64,000 bases of DNA from Sycon ciliatum (lineage: Eukaryota; Porifera; Calcarea; Leucosolenida; Sycettidae): contig NC_088646.1 in assembly GCF_964019385.1 (NCBI RefSeq), positions 17,901,476 to 17,965,475 of the forward strand, read 5' to 3'. The notes beneath the pieces were generated by a model, which saw only the letters and a list, made by a program, of their open reading frames with translations, was not told where the DNA came from and searched no databases. The position numbers were made by a program, and so were the translations under genes. Below, piece by piece: positions 40,007-53,539 of the stretch (position 1 is the stretch's first letter; each line of letters begins with the position of its first letter).

Positions 40007-42582
40007 TCACAATAATAATTTATTATGTACATGCACGGGTCTAGTCCGGGTGCGACTACACAACAGCGGGTTTTTTTTTTCAAGCGAAGCGCTGCTGGGT
40101 TATGACGCGTTTCCCTCAGTGAGTACTGAGTTGTGCGCTTCACAACACACAAGCTTTTAGCACTGCTTCAGTGACAATCCTACTCCTACAACTAAATTTA
40201 CTTACAAATACAAAATAATTACAATGACGATAATATGTTGGTATCCACGCACATGACGATGATGTGTGCTTATACTTATACATCGTGTTGTCATGGTGCC
40301 AGGTTTGACGACATAGTCTTTCCTCTCTTCACGAAGAGGGCCAAGGGATCAGCAGTGATCAGAGGCGACGCGTATCATTATTATTATTAGGGAGGACCTC
40401 GGTAATCATGGTAACCATATGCCGTGTCATGATGTTCACAGTTCAGTCTCTACGAGTACGATGCACTACGAGCAGTGCCAGTGGCGTCAGCCAGCTACCA
40501 TGCATGGCTACAGACAGAACAGATCGGCCAGAACTAACTACATGACTGTACTTACATTATTACAAGAACTCACGTCGTTCGATGACAATGCAGTTGTTTT
40601 CCCTGCCTGGCCTGGGGCTGGGGTGATGGTGGTACGTACGGTGGCTATGGTGGCTATGGTCCTATGGAACATTGTTGACGTGTCCCTTGGGAATGGGAGA
40701 CCGACACCATGCATTGTGACCAAGAATAGTCACTCGCCCGGGCCCAGGTTGCAGGGATTCCGCGAGGAAGGTTTACATCGACTAGATACTCAGGAGCTCT
40801 GCTCTCCATTACATTGCACATGATTATTATTCTCCTCGGTAGTACTGGGCTACCTTGTCTCAGAGCTTGGATGCAGGTCAGGATTGGTGACTCTGGTGGC
40901 AGTGGTCCTACAACTAATTACATGTACTTACAAGTACATGCTACGTCGCAGGTGTCGTTGCATTTTTTGTTGTGGCATCCATGCCATCGAATATTCGGAT
41001 ACATGTACCTAGTACCTGCCAATCAGCGGGTTTCTTCTACACACATACTAGTACTAGTAGTCTACCAGGACTACAATCGCACAGATTCCAGAACCGAAGC
41101 CGACGAGCAAATCGCGGATTCCCAAGCAAATCGCGGCTTCCCAAGCAAATCGCGGATTCCCAAGCAAATCGCGGATTCCCGTGACTACCGTTTATGTATG
41201 TCCGCGGCGACGCGGACGTGGCGGCGTGATGGATCGGAAAGCATCTTGTCACCGCTGACGTCATAAGTGTCAACTAGATCTCGTGCCCAACGCGTGAAAC
41301 GCATAGGGATTCCCCGACGTGTGCATGCACGTGGCTAGCTTTGGAACTTTCCCGTCGCCCATGGCATGGTATTGGTAGACTCTACATGGTCGACCAGATC
41401 ACAACAAGAGCCGGCCTAGCCTGCCTACAATAGGCTACATGATTGTACTAGTGGTATGCCGGGGAGGTGGGCTAACCAGACATCCGATACTTTATATTCT
41501 GCACCGACCTTGCTCAAATCTGCCTCCGACTAAACAGATTCCTGGCGACAGCAGACAGGATCCCGGTATTGTACTATTTTGAGGTTGTCTCTAGACTGGA
41601 GCACTGACTGAGTCGAATATGTGACAGTGGTCTGAAGACTGCCAACACCCAACATGCCTGGCGAATCTTTCTGTCCAGTGTGGTGGTGGCAGTGTTGCAA
41701 GAGCCTTTTCATTACTTCACACATTTCCTGCGGAACGTGCAGGCATTGGACAGGCGAAATAGTCATTCAATGCTACACTGTGTAGGGGATAGCGGCAGTG
41801 CCAGTGAACTATGCCTGCATTGAGTCGTGCCTTCTTCACCAATGGTACGTGTCCTGCTGCTGTTGCCAACGAACCGAAAGAAAACACAGTTGAACATTGA
41901 GTCAGTTTAGACTTGGCGTGATTATGAAAACATTCGTTGTCATTACGTGACTCCAGTCGAGGCGTGTTGCTCTGCCCCCACTTTGAATTAATTATATGAG
42001 TTCTGTTTTCGTCGTGTTCTACTGGCGTTGGCCTGGCCGTTTCATGCAACTACGGCCAGTTGACAGCAGGTTATCTATCTCTGCGATCAGCATTGAATGC
42101 GAGACCTTGCACAGCTAGTTTTGGTGTTTGGGAGAGTGCTACGTCTCATCTTCATCCGCTGTGCCTGCTGCAGCCACGCAGGCAGCGCGGTAGACTACCG
42201 CACAACGCAAATGCTCTCTGACCTTAGCACGTCTAATTATTTTCCCGAATTGTTTTTGAAGGTCGACAGGATCTAGGACTAGGAAGCGAGTGTGAACACC
42301 ACCGCAGTGCTTGCTCGACCGTCGCGACGGCCAGTGTGGGCTGAACTACTGCTGCTAGCCTAGCGTGTACTGCAGCCCGAAGCCAGTCATCTGCATGACC
42401 CGATCAGGGACTGTAAATGTAAACACAACGAACCTATCACGATCAGTATCAATAATCAGTCGATTTGTCATTCTATTCAGTTCGTGCAGTACCTTCGCTA
42501 CAACCTTTGTCCATTACACCTACTATTCGCGAGCGACCACCAGCTGGAATAGTTCTTCCATGGTCACCAAACTTCTCGAGCC
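40007..42582. other. Intergenic region upstream of the cystine-knot gene
   Basis: No exon seen. Four tandem copies of CAAATCGCGGATTCCCAAG (19 bp) lie at 41107-41183. Otherwise unremarkable sequence. Confidence 0.5.
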
Positions 42583-42590
42583 TATAAAAG
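42583..42590 (+). promoter_or_regulatory. TATA box of the cystine-knot gene
   Basis: TATAAAAG within GCCTATAAAAGCCAGCGTG. A start site would be expected near 42615, leaving about 290 nt of 5' UTR before the ATG at 42909. A very similar box lies at 49180 before the next gene. Confidence 0.55.
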
Positions 42591-42908
42591 CCAGCGTGCT
42601 CCACCTGAAGAGCTCAGTTGTCGACTGGTTGGTATAGAGCATCGTCTAAACTGTAATAGGATCATCCGTGCATCTGTTCTGTATCTATTCCAGTTGCTGG
42701 CGTCGAAGCAAGTGTCTTGTTTACTACCGGCCGCTCAGCGAATCACTGTTTCCCTCCTAGATCTACAAACTGCAGTGCAGACAGGATTCTGCCTTGTGGC
42801 GTCATGGCTGGAGACGAACGGCGGACAACGTCCCACTCTCAGCGCTACACCATGTGCAGGCGGTCAAGTGGCCTGGCTTCATTCACAGGCGCAGCGTCAG
42901 TGCGTCAG

Positions 42909-45900
42909 ATGGCTCTTCCCGTGCTGGCGGTCGTGCTGCTACTGCTTGTACTGCAGCAAGCACCGCCAGCGGCTGCAAGCATCCAGTGCCATCTGAAAGC
43001 GAATATCTTGCAGGTAAGCAGGTGGTGTTGCTGTTGATGAGCAGTGGTCCTCCTAGATAGACTTGCAGCAGACAGATGGAACATGCTTCCACCTCGATGT
43101 CGTCAATCTAAGCCCTTTTCTGCATTTGTCACAAGCACCAAGTCATTCCTAGGGTTCCCAATAAAAAGGCAACGCCTGTTGGGAGTTCCCTAGTAAAATA
43201 ATAAGTTCTACTAGTACTACTACTACACCCAGCCATGCATACAGCCATGCATACAGCCATGCATACAGCCATGCATACAGCCATGCATACAGCCATGCAT
43301 ACAGCCATGCATACAGCCATGCACCCAGTCATGCATACAGCCATGCACCCAGCCATGCATACAGCCATATACATCCCACTGCAGTCAAACCTACCTTGAC
43401 CGGACGCCCTTGGCCTGGTGCAGCAGAAACTGTCCTGATATGACGGGATTCCGCTTGAATCCAGGGATGCATGTTCGATCCACAGCACTTTGGTGCATGA
43501 AATGTTGTCCTGTCAATGCAGCATTGGGCTTGGTACAGGTCTGGCAAGCATTGGGCTTGGTACAGGTCTGGCAAGCATTGGGCTTGGTACAGGTCTGGCA
43601 AGCATTGGGCTTGGTACAGGTCTGGCAAGCATTGGGCTTGGTACAGGTCTGGCAAGCATTGGGCTTGGTACAGGTCTGGCAAGCATTGGGCTTGGTACAG
43701 GTCTGGCAAGCATTGGGCTTGGTACAGGTCTGGCAAGCATTGGGCTTGGTACAGGTCTGGCAAGCATTGGGCTTGGTACAGGTCTGGCAAGCATTGGGCT
43801 TGGTACAGGTCTGGCAAGCATTGGGCTTGGTACAGGTCTGGCAAGCATTGGGCTTGGTACAGGTCTGGCAAGCATTGGGCTTGGTACAGGTCTGGCAAGC
43901 ATTGGGCTTGGTACAGGTCTGGCAAGCATTGGGCTTGGTACAGGTCTGGCAAGCATTGGGCTTGGTACAGGTCTGGCAAGCATTGGGCTTGGTACAGGTC
44001 TGGCAAGCATTGGGCTTGGTACAGGTCTGGCAAGCATTGGGCTTGGTACAGGTCTGGCAAGCATTGGGCTTGGTACAGGTCTGGCAAGCATTGGGCTTGG
44101 TACAGGTCTGGCAAGCATTGGGCTTGGTACAGGTCTGGCAAGCATTGGGCTTGGTACAGGTCTGGCAAGCATTGGGCTTGGTACAGGTCTGGCAAGCACA
44201 GGTTTCACTGTAGTAACCGTTGTTATAATAGAGTACGTGTAGCATCATACCCAATGCTGTACAGCGTCATACCCAATGCTGTACAGCATCATACCCAATG
44301 CTGTACAGCATCATAGATAATAATAATTATAGACACAAAGTCTAAGAATGCCAGTAACACATTCTTGTGCTGCACAGTAGCAATGTAGTACAGTAACTGA
44401 CTGTAGTTGTTAAACTCTGGTACTGAATCTCACTGTAGAGAACAAACTGATATACTGTGAAGAACGAGGGACATCTGTGAGCCAAGAAACTCTGAAAATA
44501 CAAGCAAAACTCTGAGCTGTGAAACAACAATTACAAGCAGCGCGGGCAAACTCTAAACTGACTCTAACTCTCGTAGGTCTTACTCTACATCAGTAGGTCT
44601 AAGTAACTTTTTAACAAACAAACAAACTCTACATTTCTAAATCAAACAAATAAAGCACGGAACATGTGAATATAAAGGAGCTGCTTGCAAGCAGCGCCAG
44701 CCAAAGTGCAGCGATGCAAAGAGACACGGAGAGCAGAAAAGCAAGGAAGTGCAGTGCAGTAACAGGTGCGGGAAAAACAAAAGAGTGCGGTAGCAGTAGC
44801 GGTGACAAATGCATTGATTGGTGAATGACTGAAAACTGCCCCACCATACTGGAGCCAGCAGAAAAGGGTATCAATGCACACTGGATTTAGTCATGCGGTC
44901 ATGCGTGACATACTACACACTCAGGGGCGTAGGAGGGTTTTTGGAAGTGGTACGACCAAAGGTCGGTGTGGCCGAAGGCCGTGTTGGAGGGGGGTCCGGG
45001 GACCTCCCCTGGGAAAATTTTGTAAAAAAGACACAAAATCCTGCGTTCTGGGAACTTCTGGCGCAGTGTGCAGTCGAGTCGAGTACAGTAGTGTCGGTAC
45101 TCAGTACGACTGCAGATGCATAACAGTCTTAACAGATCTACGAGTAAGAGTCTAGAAAAAAGGTCAAAGTCTGATGCGCATATATGCATCGATGGATCCT
45201 GATTTTTTTTATTTCGGTTTTGCACGTTCCGGACGGACCACACTTTTCGAAAAGTGGTACGGCCATGGTCGTACCAGTCGTAGCGGGTGCTACGCCCCTG
45301 ACACTATGTAAGGCTACAGATTCATGCAAGTACAAATGCACCACTGCAGAGATGGAGTATTCCAGCACAGTAGTGTTAGGTCCTGCTCCTATCTACATGT
45401 TAGTGGCACATGCACCAGGTGCACTGCTAACAAATATGACCTTCTCATGAGGCTAATTGTTCAACCAGTACGCCTCCACTGTTCTTCTACATCCAGTGGC
45501 ACCATCAGATAAACACACCACCACCCTCAGCAAAACACCCCCATCATCATCAGCAGAACACCCTCACCATCAGCAGAATACCCCACAGTTTGCTCCAATG
45601 CCCCTATGGCCCCAGTCTCCACAGCAAGCATCATCATGTTTGGTGCATGGTCAGTATGCATTGGTTGAGGCATTTAAAAAAAAGTGATATAATTATTTTA
45701 AAGTAGTTAAAGTAGTTTTCGTGCTACTGACAGTACTGCACTATGTATACAACCATCAGCAAGAGAAGTACATTCCCAGAATACACTGGATGTACACCCA
45801 TAGATTTTCTGTTATGGCAATGATAGTGGACAAGATCTGTTTGACACAGGTCAAGACTATGGTATTAGATAAACCAACAAAAGGTCAAGACGAGTACCAG

Positions 45901-47523
45901 ATAACTGCCCAATCCACACAACTGTTCGGAAGCCATGTGAATCAACCCCCAATGTACAGCTTTGAGAAGTAATGGCCTCATCAGGTTGAAATGTCTCTGT
46001 CTCTTCGCCTGCTAATAATTACAGTAAAACATGTAATGGAGACCACTCGGATATGGCGACCACTCGACCATGGCGACCACATTTCCTTGCGACCAATGAC
46101 CACCCACCCGCGTTGCATAGTGCTAGTACATGTAAATGTACGCATTGCATGGTGCACCATGCATGGTAGTTCTACACATCAGTGCAGGAAGTGTAGATGC
46201 GCATGGTGCATGCACGACACTTGACAGGTCTGAGGACCCCAGGCCAGGAGTCGTGCTAGAGTAGCATAGAAGGTGTGCACTGGGCTATGGTCACGTGACC
46301 CACTGAACCTGGATAAGAAGACCACCTGGCCACGGCGACCACTTTTTCTCGTCCCTTGAGAGGCCGGTCGCCTTAGACAGGTTTCACTCTATGTTCCCCT
46401 CTTAGAGTCCTTGTTCACTTAGGGGTCGTCCATAAATATCGAACTTTTTTCACAAAACGAAATGATTTCGTTATAGGGTGGGCCATGGGAGGGGGTTGAC
46501 CAATTTCGTTTCAGAAAACATTGATTCATGTACATGGCCATTGTATATATCGCGTATGTCAACATTTTTTACGTTCTGAGGGGGAGGGAGGGAGGGGTTG
46601 GGTCTAAACTAAAATAATTCGTTTGGTGAAAAAAGTTCGATATTTACGGACGGCCCCTTACAGTATAATTATGATAAACTCCACCTACCCCTATCAGTAG
46701 CAAAACCAATATTTACCACTGCGCCAGGTTATATCGGCTTGTAGCACGAATTTACTAACTTCCGTTCTGAGTACCTCTCCCCATACTTGTTCTCGGGCAC
46801 TGTGTATTAACAAGAGTACATAACCCCGAAGAGTGTGGAACTCCACGCGACGAACCCCGTACACATGTTTGCACCCTGTGCAGGATAGATCGTGACAGGT
46901 TTGTGCGCTACCCAGCTTTGGGTACAACTCTCTTGTGGTCACTTTGCACTGTTTGCCAGCGCAACCTTTTGAGCCATGTTACGTGATGTGAAGTAACGTT
47001 CTGCCGTCGCAGCACTGCATAGAGGTCGTGCAGGCGGTTGCACACTCTTGGGGGCTATGTACTCTTGGTATTAGCTATGGGGGGGGGGGGGGGGGGGGTA
47101 AGGACTCCTTCAGATGCATTGCAGTGGTGGCCAGGAGGACTGTGCACAGCAAACCAACTGGTACTGTACTACACTGTTCAAGTCCCTGTTGCTGAATAAA
47201 ACTCAATCTGGTATTGCGGTGTCTTGCTTTGCCTCCCACTGCTGGTTTGTGCACAGGTTATCGCCAAGCCAAACTGCAAAAAATACCACTACAATAACTC
47301 GACAATTTGTCAAGGAGACTGCTTGAACAGTGTGAGGGCCATAACAACGCAGCCATACTATGTCAATGAGTGCCGATGCTGTGTGCCGGCGAGAACTGAG
47401 ACCATACACGTTCACATTCTGTGCTCCAGCGGCCTGGTCGCGACTCCCGTAGCCAGAGCATCATCCTGCGTGTGCAAGCTGTGCGCCTGCGACGCACAGG
47501 GTGCCAAGGGATGCGACCCATGA
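42909..47523 (+). CDS. Small secreted cystine-knot protein, bursicon/DAN-like (2 exons)
   Basis: Exon 1 is 42909-43013 (phase 0, donor GTAAGC) and exon 2 is 47257-47523 (acceptor TGTGCACAG, stop TGA); 123 residues. The N-terminus MALPVLAVVLLLLVLQQ ending PPAAAS is a signal peptide. The mature part has 13 cysteines in the order C, C, CQGDC, CRCC, C, CVC, CAC, C. The C-x-G-x-C and C-x-C pairs define the cystine-knot ring of the bursicon/DAN/CTCK group, and NECRCCVPARTETIHVHILC parallels bursicon (SCMCCQ...LFC). Role inferred: secreted ligand or antagonist, possibly dimeric. An in-frame ATG further upstream (42850) is possible but would bury the signal peptide. Confidence 0.75.
43223..43368. repeat. 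12-bp minisatellite
   Basis: About 12 copies of CATGCATACAGC with CACCCAG variants, in the intron of the cystine-knot gene. Confidence 0.85.
43522..44199. repeat. 27-bp satellite, about 25 near-perfect copies
   Basis: Unit CATTGGGCTTGGTACAGGTC plus TGGCAAG. Because 27 is divisible by 3 and the unit lacks stops in most frames, five frames are open for 230-290 residues (LGLVQVWQA, ACQTCTKPN and others). These are not genes: no frame is favoured, and the array lies inside an intron. Confidence 0.95.
44241..44312. repeat. 20-bp tandem repeat, four copies
   Basis: CATCATACCCAATGCTGTACAG-type units immediately after the 27-bp satellite. Confidence 0.85.
44922..45300. mobile_element. 379-bp MITE, hAT-like ends
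   Basis: CAGGGGCGTAG at the left tip and CTACGCCCCTG at the right tip, with ACACT on both sides (44917-44921 and 45301-45305). The interior has GGTACGACCAAAGGTCG-type text common in hAT-derived MITEs. The 5-bp duplication is shorter than the classical 8 bp of hAT. Confidence 0.65.
46022..46389. mobile_element. Diverged MITE with TA flanks
   Basis: Left CAGTAAAACATGT..GG.GACCAC is matched by the complement of the right end (GAGTGAAACCTGTCTAAGGC). TA lies on both sides. The interior repeats GGCGACCAC. A pogo/Tc1-like origin is plausible. Confidence 0.5.
46422..46657. mobile_element. 236-bp PIF/Harbinger-like MITE with TTA duplications
   Basis: GGGGTCGTCCATAAATATCG at the left, and the complement GGGGCCGTCCGTAAATATCG at the right, flanked by TTA (46419-46421 and 46658-46660). 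Non-coding. Confidence 0.8.
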
Positions 47524-49179
47524 GGCACTCGTGTGACATAACTATCATAGCGTTGGATGACGTTGAGAATGCATGATGTAATCCAAAGCTATGCATGATG
47601 TCATCCCCGGGCCAGTCACGGTTGACCTAGTAAAAGCAACATGCTGGAACTGAAGTGCACATGATCATGCCACTTGTACATGCTTAGAAACAGTCACAGG
47701 CGTATTCAGACACTGGACTCCGAGAAAGTACACAAATACTTTGCATTATTTCCGTAACTCGACTACCATAATATAAGGGATTGACCCGTGTACTCTACAC
47801 TGGTACACATGTGAGAAATTTTCTATTCAACTCTATTCCCTGCGACTGGACTGTCTCTAATGAAAGTTCTTTCAACTTTCAAGTCTTCTTTCCCCCATTT
47901 TGTCAAAGATTTTTCGACCTAAAAGTGTGCCTGGAGTTCAGTCGTGTAATAATATGATATCGGTTGATCATACATCTCATTGATTACATACAAAAGAGAG
48001 CGAGAGGGTCCAATTGGCTAACTCAAAGTCTCGTGCTGAGGCAGTCATCATGCATCTCATTGATAATACAACTTTTTGTACAGCAATTGCAATCTGCTTG
48101 AGTATGCCAATCTGAGATCATGATGCATGACGCATTAGGCATTTAGGGTGTGGATCTCAAAGAGTATTTTCGCTAGATTTCAGGCAGTAAAGCCTATAAT
48201 TATAAAGGGAGCCTCGTATTCAGAATCACTCGTACACAGTCTAGTCCCTGCCCGTATGTGTGCAACTCGAGCACCAGTTTACCTGGTCATGGGTTCGGGA
48301 CATGGCTGGTCCTTATACTATAGTGCATGCAGTGTGTCTGGTGAAGTAAAAATAATTAATGAAAAATATAATTATTAAAAAAAACCCAAAACGGTGTGAT
48401 GATTAATGAGGCCTGGTGCTGCAGTGCAGACTCTAGGCTAGCCAGAGCAGGGTAGGATTCCGTTACAAACAAGAGTTGAGCTAGTAGTAGTACTGAGCTG
48501 AGATCTACAAGACAACAAAAATTTAATGCCATCTAGCTGAGTGACAGTCGCCTCGACGAACCCAGACCATGTTAGGCCATAATGATAATGTGCCGCTAAA
48601 ACATTGTAAAATGCCGCTACAGCATGTAGATCTACATGTGACACGTAAGAACGATCCTGGGGCTAGCCAGTGGGGTGCGAAAGAACCTTCCGTTTTGGGG
48701 TCAGCCGTTCGCGCTTTGTTTTATAGCGCAGCTCGTTCGATGTGATAGTGTAGAAAAGGTCTAGCTCACTCCTACTCCTAGTCCTAGTCCTAGTCTTAGT
48801 ACTGACTCCTAGCTCCTCGACAATTTTTACATCCTTTGCAGCTTCGCACCCACTCACTCGTTCGACAGTTTGCTTTCTAGCGTTGGCGGGCTCTATTTGC
48901 GACAGAATGTGTGCGCTTAGTGAATGCTCTACATTTAGCTTTTCCCTGGCCCTTTGGATTTTTGGCTTTGTCACCGCTTCAGTTCAACAGTTCAAGCTGT
49001 GTTCCTGTGACTGTTATTTTCTGTGTACTTCGTAGCCGTGAACGTCACACACCAAGCAGTGATACCACTCTCACTCTCTCACTCTCTCACTCTCTGTCAT
49101 GTCTATCAGGTCTGTGGCTAGGACCAATGGGGACTTGCCTGAAACTCACGACGAGTTTCTACACAGACTCAGTACATTC
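47524..49179. other. Intergenic region between the two secreted-protein genes
   Basis: No exon supported. It holds the 16-bp palindrome CATGTAGATCTACATG at 48623-48638, a (TCCTAG)-like stretch at 48770-48800 and an ACTCTCTC tract at 49068-49097. Confidence 0.5.
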
Positions 49180-49187
49180 TATAAAAG
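49180..49187 (+). promoter_or_regulatory. TATA box of the Pro/Thr-rich secreted-protein gene
   Basis: TATAAAAG in TTCTATAAAAGCCCCCGTC. A plausible 5' UTR exon runs from about 49210 to a GTAAGT donor at 49362, with an acceptor (TTCGCAG) at 49568 leading to the exon that contains the ATG at 49713. The UTR exons are inference. Confidence 0.5.
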
Positions 49188-49712
49188 CCCCCGTCTGTGC
49201 AGATCTACGTAGTTTGCTCTCTGTGTGTTTGCTCCATCGTATTCCGTGGTGCTCGACGAACCACAAAGCTCTCCAGAACGTCTGCGCTGTCATGCAAGAA
49301 AGTGATAGCGGCGAGCAGACTTGTTTTGTCTGGGCTACATATCCCATGGCCCTGCCAAGCGGCTGGTAAGTAACAATGTTACATACATGTACATGTACAC
49401 GCAGATATTCGCAGTTCGACATGGCCATTGTGCGTGGTTCACACGCCTCTGCACTCCTGCAGACCATGTGTAGTCAGTCGTCCTCTCTCCCTCCTTCAGT
49501 CTGGTCTTCATCTCTTTTCGAAGAGCCGGCAAACTGTACTTGTCATGTTTTGAAATTCTGTTCGCAGCGTTCCCGCTTGCACATACAGAGAGCGATGTGG
49601 CCTGGAGTGGAGGGTAGCCGATATGCTCCTGGAGAGTGCCCCTGCAATACGGATTAATTATTGGTAGACTGCTATTACACGGAGTCAATCTGCTGTGTCC
49701 TCGACCTCGAAG

Positions 49713-51031
49713 ATGGAGTCTTTCCGCGGCCGAAAAAGTCTCAGTCTCGGTGGTCTTGGCCAGCCTATGGCGAACGCTACTCGTCGGACGGTGGTGCTGA
49801 TAGTCGTGTCGATATTCGGCTCTCTCGTGTTTCCTGGCCATGGAACAGCGGGTAAGCTTATCAATTACCGGTAGTACACTTCTGTAAATAATATAATTAT
49901 CATCATAGTAATACTAATACCGGGCAAGACTGTTGCCGGTATTTATACCAGTCCTGTAGTAGTCTACTGTCTGTTGTCAGTCACATCCGGCGGACATTGT
50001 CACAGTAGAGTGAAATTTTGCATTCAGGGATGAAACGACTACGAGACGAGTCTCTCTCGGAGCAGCCTACGGATGAAGAGTCAGATGTTGAAGTCTGCTG
50101 TTGATATCGACCTGCTAGCCTATAGTGTGGTAGCAGCCTACGGATGAATAGTCAGATGTTGAAGTCTGCTGTTGATATCGACCTGCCATATGGACATAGT
50201 GTGGTGTGGGTTGCATGGGTGGCAGATGGGTGTATGGTTAGAGTTGGGATTAGGATTACATACGTGTAGGTCTGAGGTAATACAGTATCGGGGTAGTTCC
50301 TGTTTTGCTTCCAGGTCGTAGTTACTAAGTAGTTTGACCCAAGAAGGATGAAACCCCGATGCGGCCGGAGGTGTTCTGAGCTTGCATTTGTTTGCCCAAA
50401 ACTTGCCTCCAGGAGCGTACAGAATGCACGATAGGGAAACGTTGATTATACAGTTGCCAGAAGGTCTCCTCGGAGACAAGAATTCTAGTACACCAACTAC
50501 GGAACGAGGAAAAACTTAATTCCGGTTTCCTCAACTGTATAATTTGAAAGTCATCTACAAGTATGGCGTAAGCCCTCTGTAGCCTCGTCAAAGCATGTAG
50601 CCGCACCAAGTCCTTGGCTACACAAAAAATTCCCAATCTCTCCAACTCTCTCCAAATCAGGCTTTCAAAAATGTTCCCCAAGAGGGTATCATCAGATCAG
50701 GGATATATGTGACTCCTGCGAGCATAAACAATATAACTATAAAAAAGGTAATGATAACGTGATAATATAACAAGAATACCATAGTTGCTGAGAACTGAGA
50801 CAAATGCTGTAGACCATCAGGTCACATATTCAAAGAACTACCTACAATATCTCACGCCAGGCCGCAATAGAACTTCCGTGAACGGTGAAGAGATGTCTAA
50901 CATAAAGTGTCTGAGCTTGCACTATCTCAAGTCAGGTGTTGAAGAGTCAGCATGAAGTGTGTATCTCAGCTTGTGCAATCCCAAAATCAGGCGTGAAGAT
51001 GTAGAGGCCCGAAAGTTCATTAGGGAGAGAG

Positions 51032-51087
<56 letters not shown>

Positions 51088-53374
51088 TGACATGTTTGTG
51101 TGCATGTGAGTCTCGCAAGTGGTAATTGCATCCGTAAGAATGATGAGATGGTCTTGTGCCCCGTACCTATCAAAGGTCCTGTAATTTTGATGGTTTCACA
51201 CCGATAGTCTCCATCCACTGTCATAGTTGATTGCTGGCTTTCTGTCGCTTCCATCTACTAGTACTTGTGCGAAGACAGTGAAGACTCTCTGCCGAGAATC
51301 TAGGTGCGATGGAAAAGCTAGAAGTTGGGAGATGATGTTGCGAATTCTCAATGGTCGGACTTGTAATGGCCTACCTAGGGAGTCTTCACTGCCCTCACCC
51401 TTGCCTCTCGATAATGTTCCGTGAATCATTCCCTCACTGGATGCTCGGTTTCCCCGACATAGAGCTCTTCAAACTGTGTACATGAAATACAATGGACTAC
51501 ATTCTTCATCATACACTCACTGCTCTTCACATCCACATTGCATGCTCTGCACACCATTGGCCTGCCTGGGCCACGCTTCACCCTCGCATGCTGCACATCA
51601 CGCGGACACATACGCGTACCAAACGACAAACGGACAAGTTTGTACTTCAATGACGGACCAGACGTGAAAAGAAGACGAACATCTGGACTAAACCGACGAA
51701 CACGGTGAGAAACCCCGAGCGGTCAGTGCATCATTGATGAAAGAGATTGAGAATGGATTGATTTGGTTTCTTCCACGGATTCTCCCTGCCTCCAGTTGAT
51801 TTCTCTGCTGTCTTTATTGCCACTGAATGTCTTGATGTGGGTATTCGTTGGCTTCCAGTAACTCACTCCGTGATTTTTCTCCACTCCAGCTCTTCTCCCT
51901 GCTGGCGTTGATCCATTAGAGATTGCCCTACGACTACGGATTCACTGCAACTGCACACTTTGTTGACAAAGGGACAGGTGGCAGGAATGGCAAGTGAACT
52001 CCGCTGTGTGAGGGCTTGACGAATAGCTCCCATTCCAGCGCACACTCGGGACTGACACTCAGCCTCAGATCCAAGAAGTCGATGCTCCGGATGTCATTGC
52101 CAGAGTGTGTGACGGTGAATCGTATGAACGGGTGTTGGCTGTTGAGGTGGACGACAAACCGGTCCAGAGCCGCTCGTCCATGTCGTCATAGCATGATGAT
52201 AATTATCATCTATGTAGCGCTTGAAAAGACAGGGCTGCATTCTCAAGCGCTGTCATGAAAATAATGGCCAGCGGTGGTGCTAGGTGATTACCCGTGGCGA
52301 TTCCTATCAGCTGCCTGTACTGCTGATTGTCGAACTCAAAGACGTTGTTGGTCAGGATGAACTGCAGGGCATCTTGCACATCCTTCACGCTCAGACCCAA
52401 CATATGGACGTCCTCGCGGTGCTCTTCCAGTAATCTAGTCGCGACTTCAATGATGTCAGCAATTGGGATATTGCTGTACAGGCTGACCACGTCGAGGGAC
52501 ACTGGGTAGTCTTCACTCATCTTCTGGTGTTTCTTTAGCTCTTCAATGTATTTCAAAGTAGGGGCCAGGTGTGACGGTACACAGCGCAATAGCTGGTTAA
52601 GGATGCGTTTTATCAGCACTGAGAGGTTTCTTGTGGGTCCATCGCAACAGCTGACACTGAACTGGTCGGATTGGCAAACCTTCTTTATGGTCCTTTGCAA
52701 AACTTCTCAGCAGGGAGTCTTCACTGCCTTCACCCAAGTACATGGAAGCAACCAAAATCAGACGCAGAAAGCCAACAATCAACTGTGACAGAGGATGGAG
52801 AGTTGATTGGGACTTAAAATCATCCAAACAACTGGACCTTTGATAGGTAAGGGGAACAACACCATCTCATCTTAGGGTATGTTCGGTTGGAAGGATCGGG
52901 ATCCAAATCAACCGGATCCACTGGATCCGCACCCTTTCGATTGGTCGAATCCGCATCCTTTGGATTTGAATCCGGTCAACCCACCTCGGGGAGCAGGGTT
53001 GATCGGATCCAACCAGATCCAAATGGGACCTTTGTGCGTAAATGGCAGGTAAAAATCATTTTTGTACGCATTGTGGTACGCACACGCGTGGATCGAGATA
53101 CTCTTTTTGACTTTTTGTACGACGAGCGGGCAGTACGACGTTCACCCTTTTGGGTGACCTGTGAGCACCACTTTATTACTTCGTCAACATGGCAACAGTC
53201 AATATCCAAAGAAAAGTGTTCGGTTGATTCTGAAGGATCCGACGGATCTGAGATCTGGATCTGGATCCGGATCCTACCAATCGAACATGCCCTTACGGAT
53301 GCAATTACCACTCGTGAGACTCACACGTACGCACACACACGTACGCACACCCACGTACATACACACATGTACAT

Positions 53375-53443
<69 letters not shown>

Positions 53444-53472
53444 CATAAACACATGTACACACACACACACAC

Positions 53473-53539
<67 letters not shown>

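Noticed and set aside
43329..44316. Long ORFs of 230-290 codons on both strands
   Set aside because: They are translations of the 27-bp satellite; unit length divisible by three keeps many frames open.
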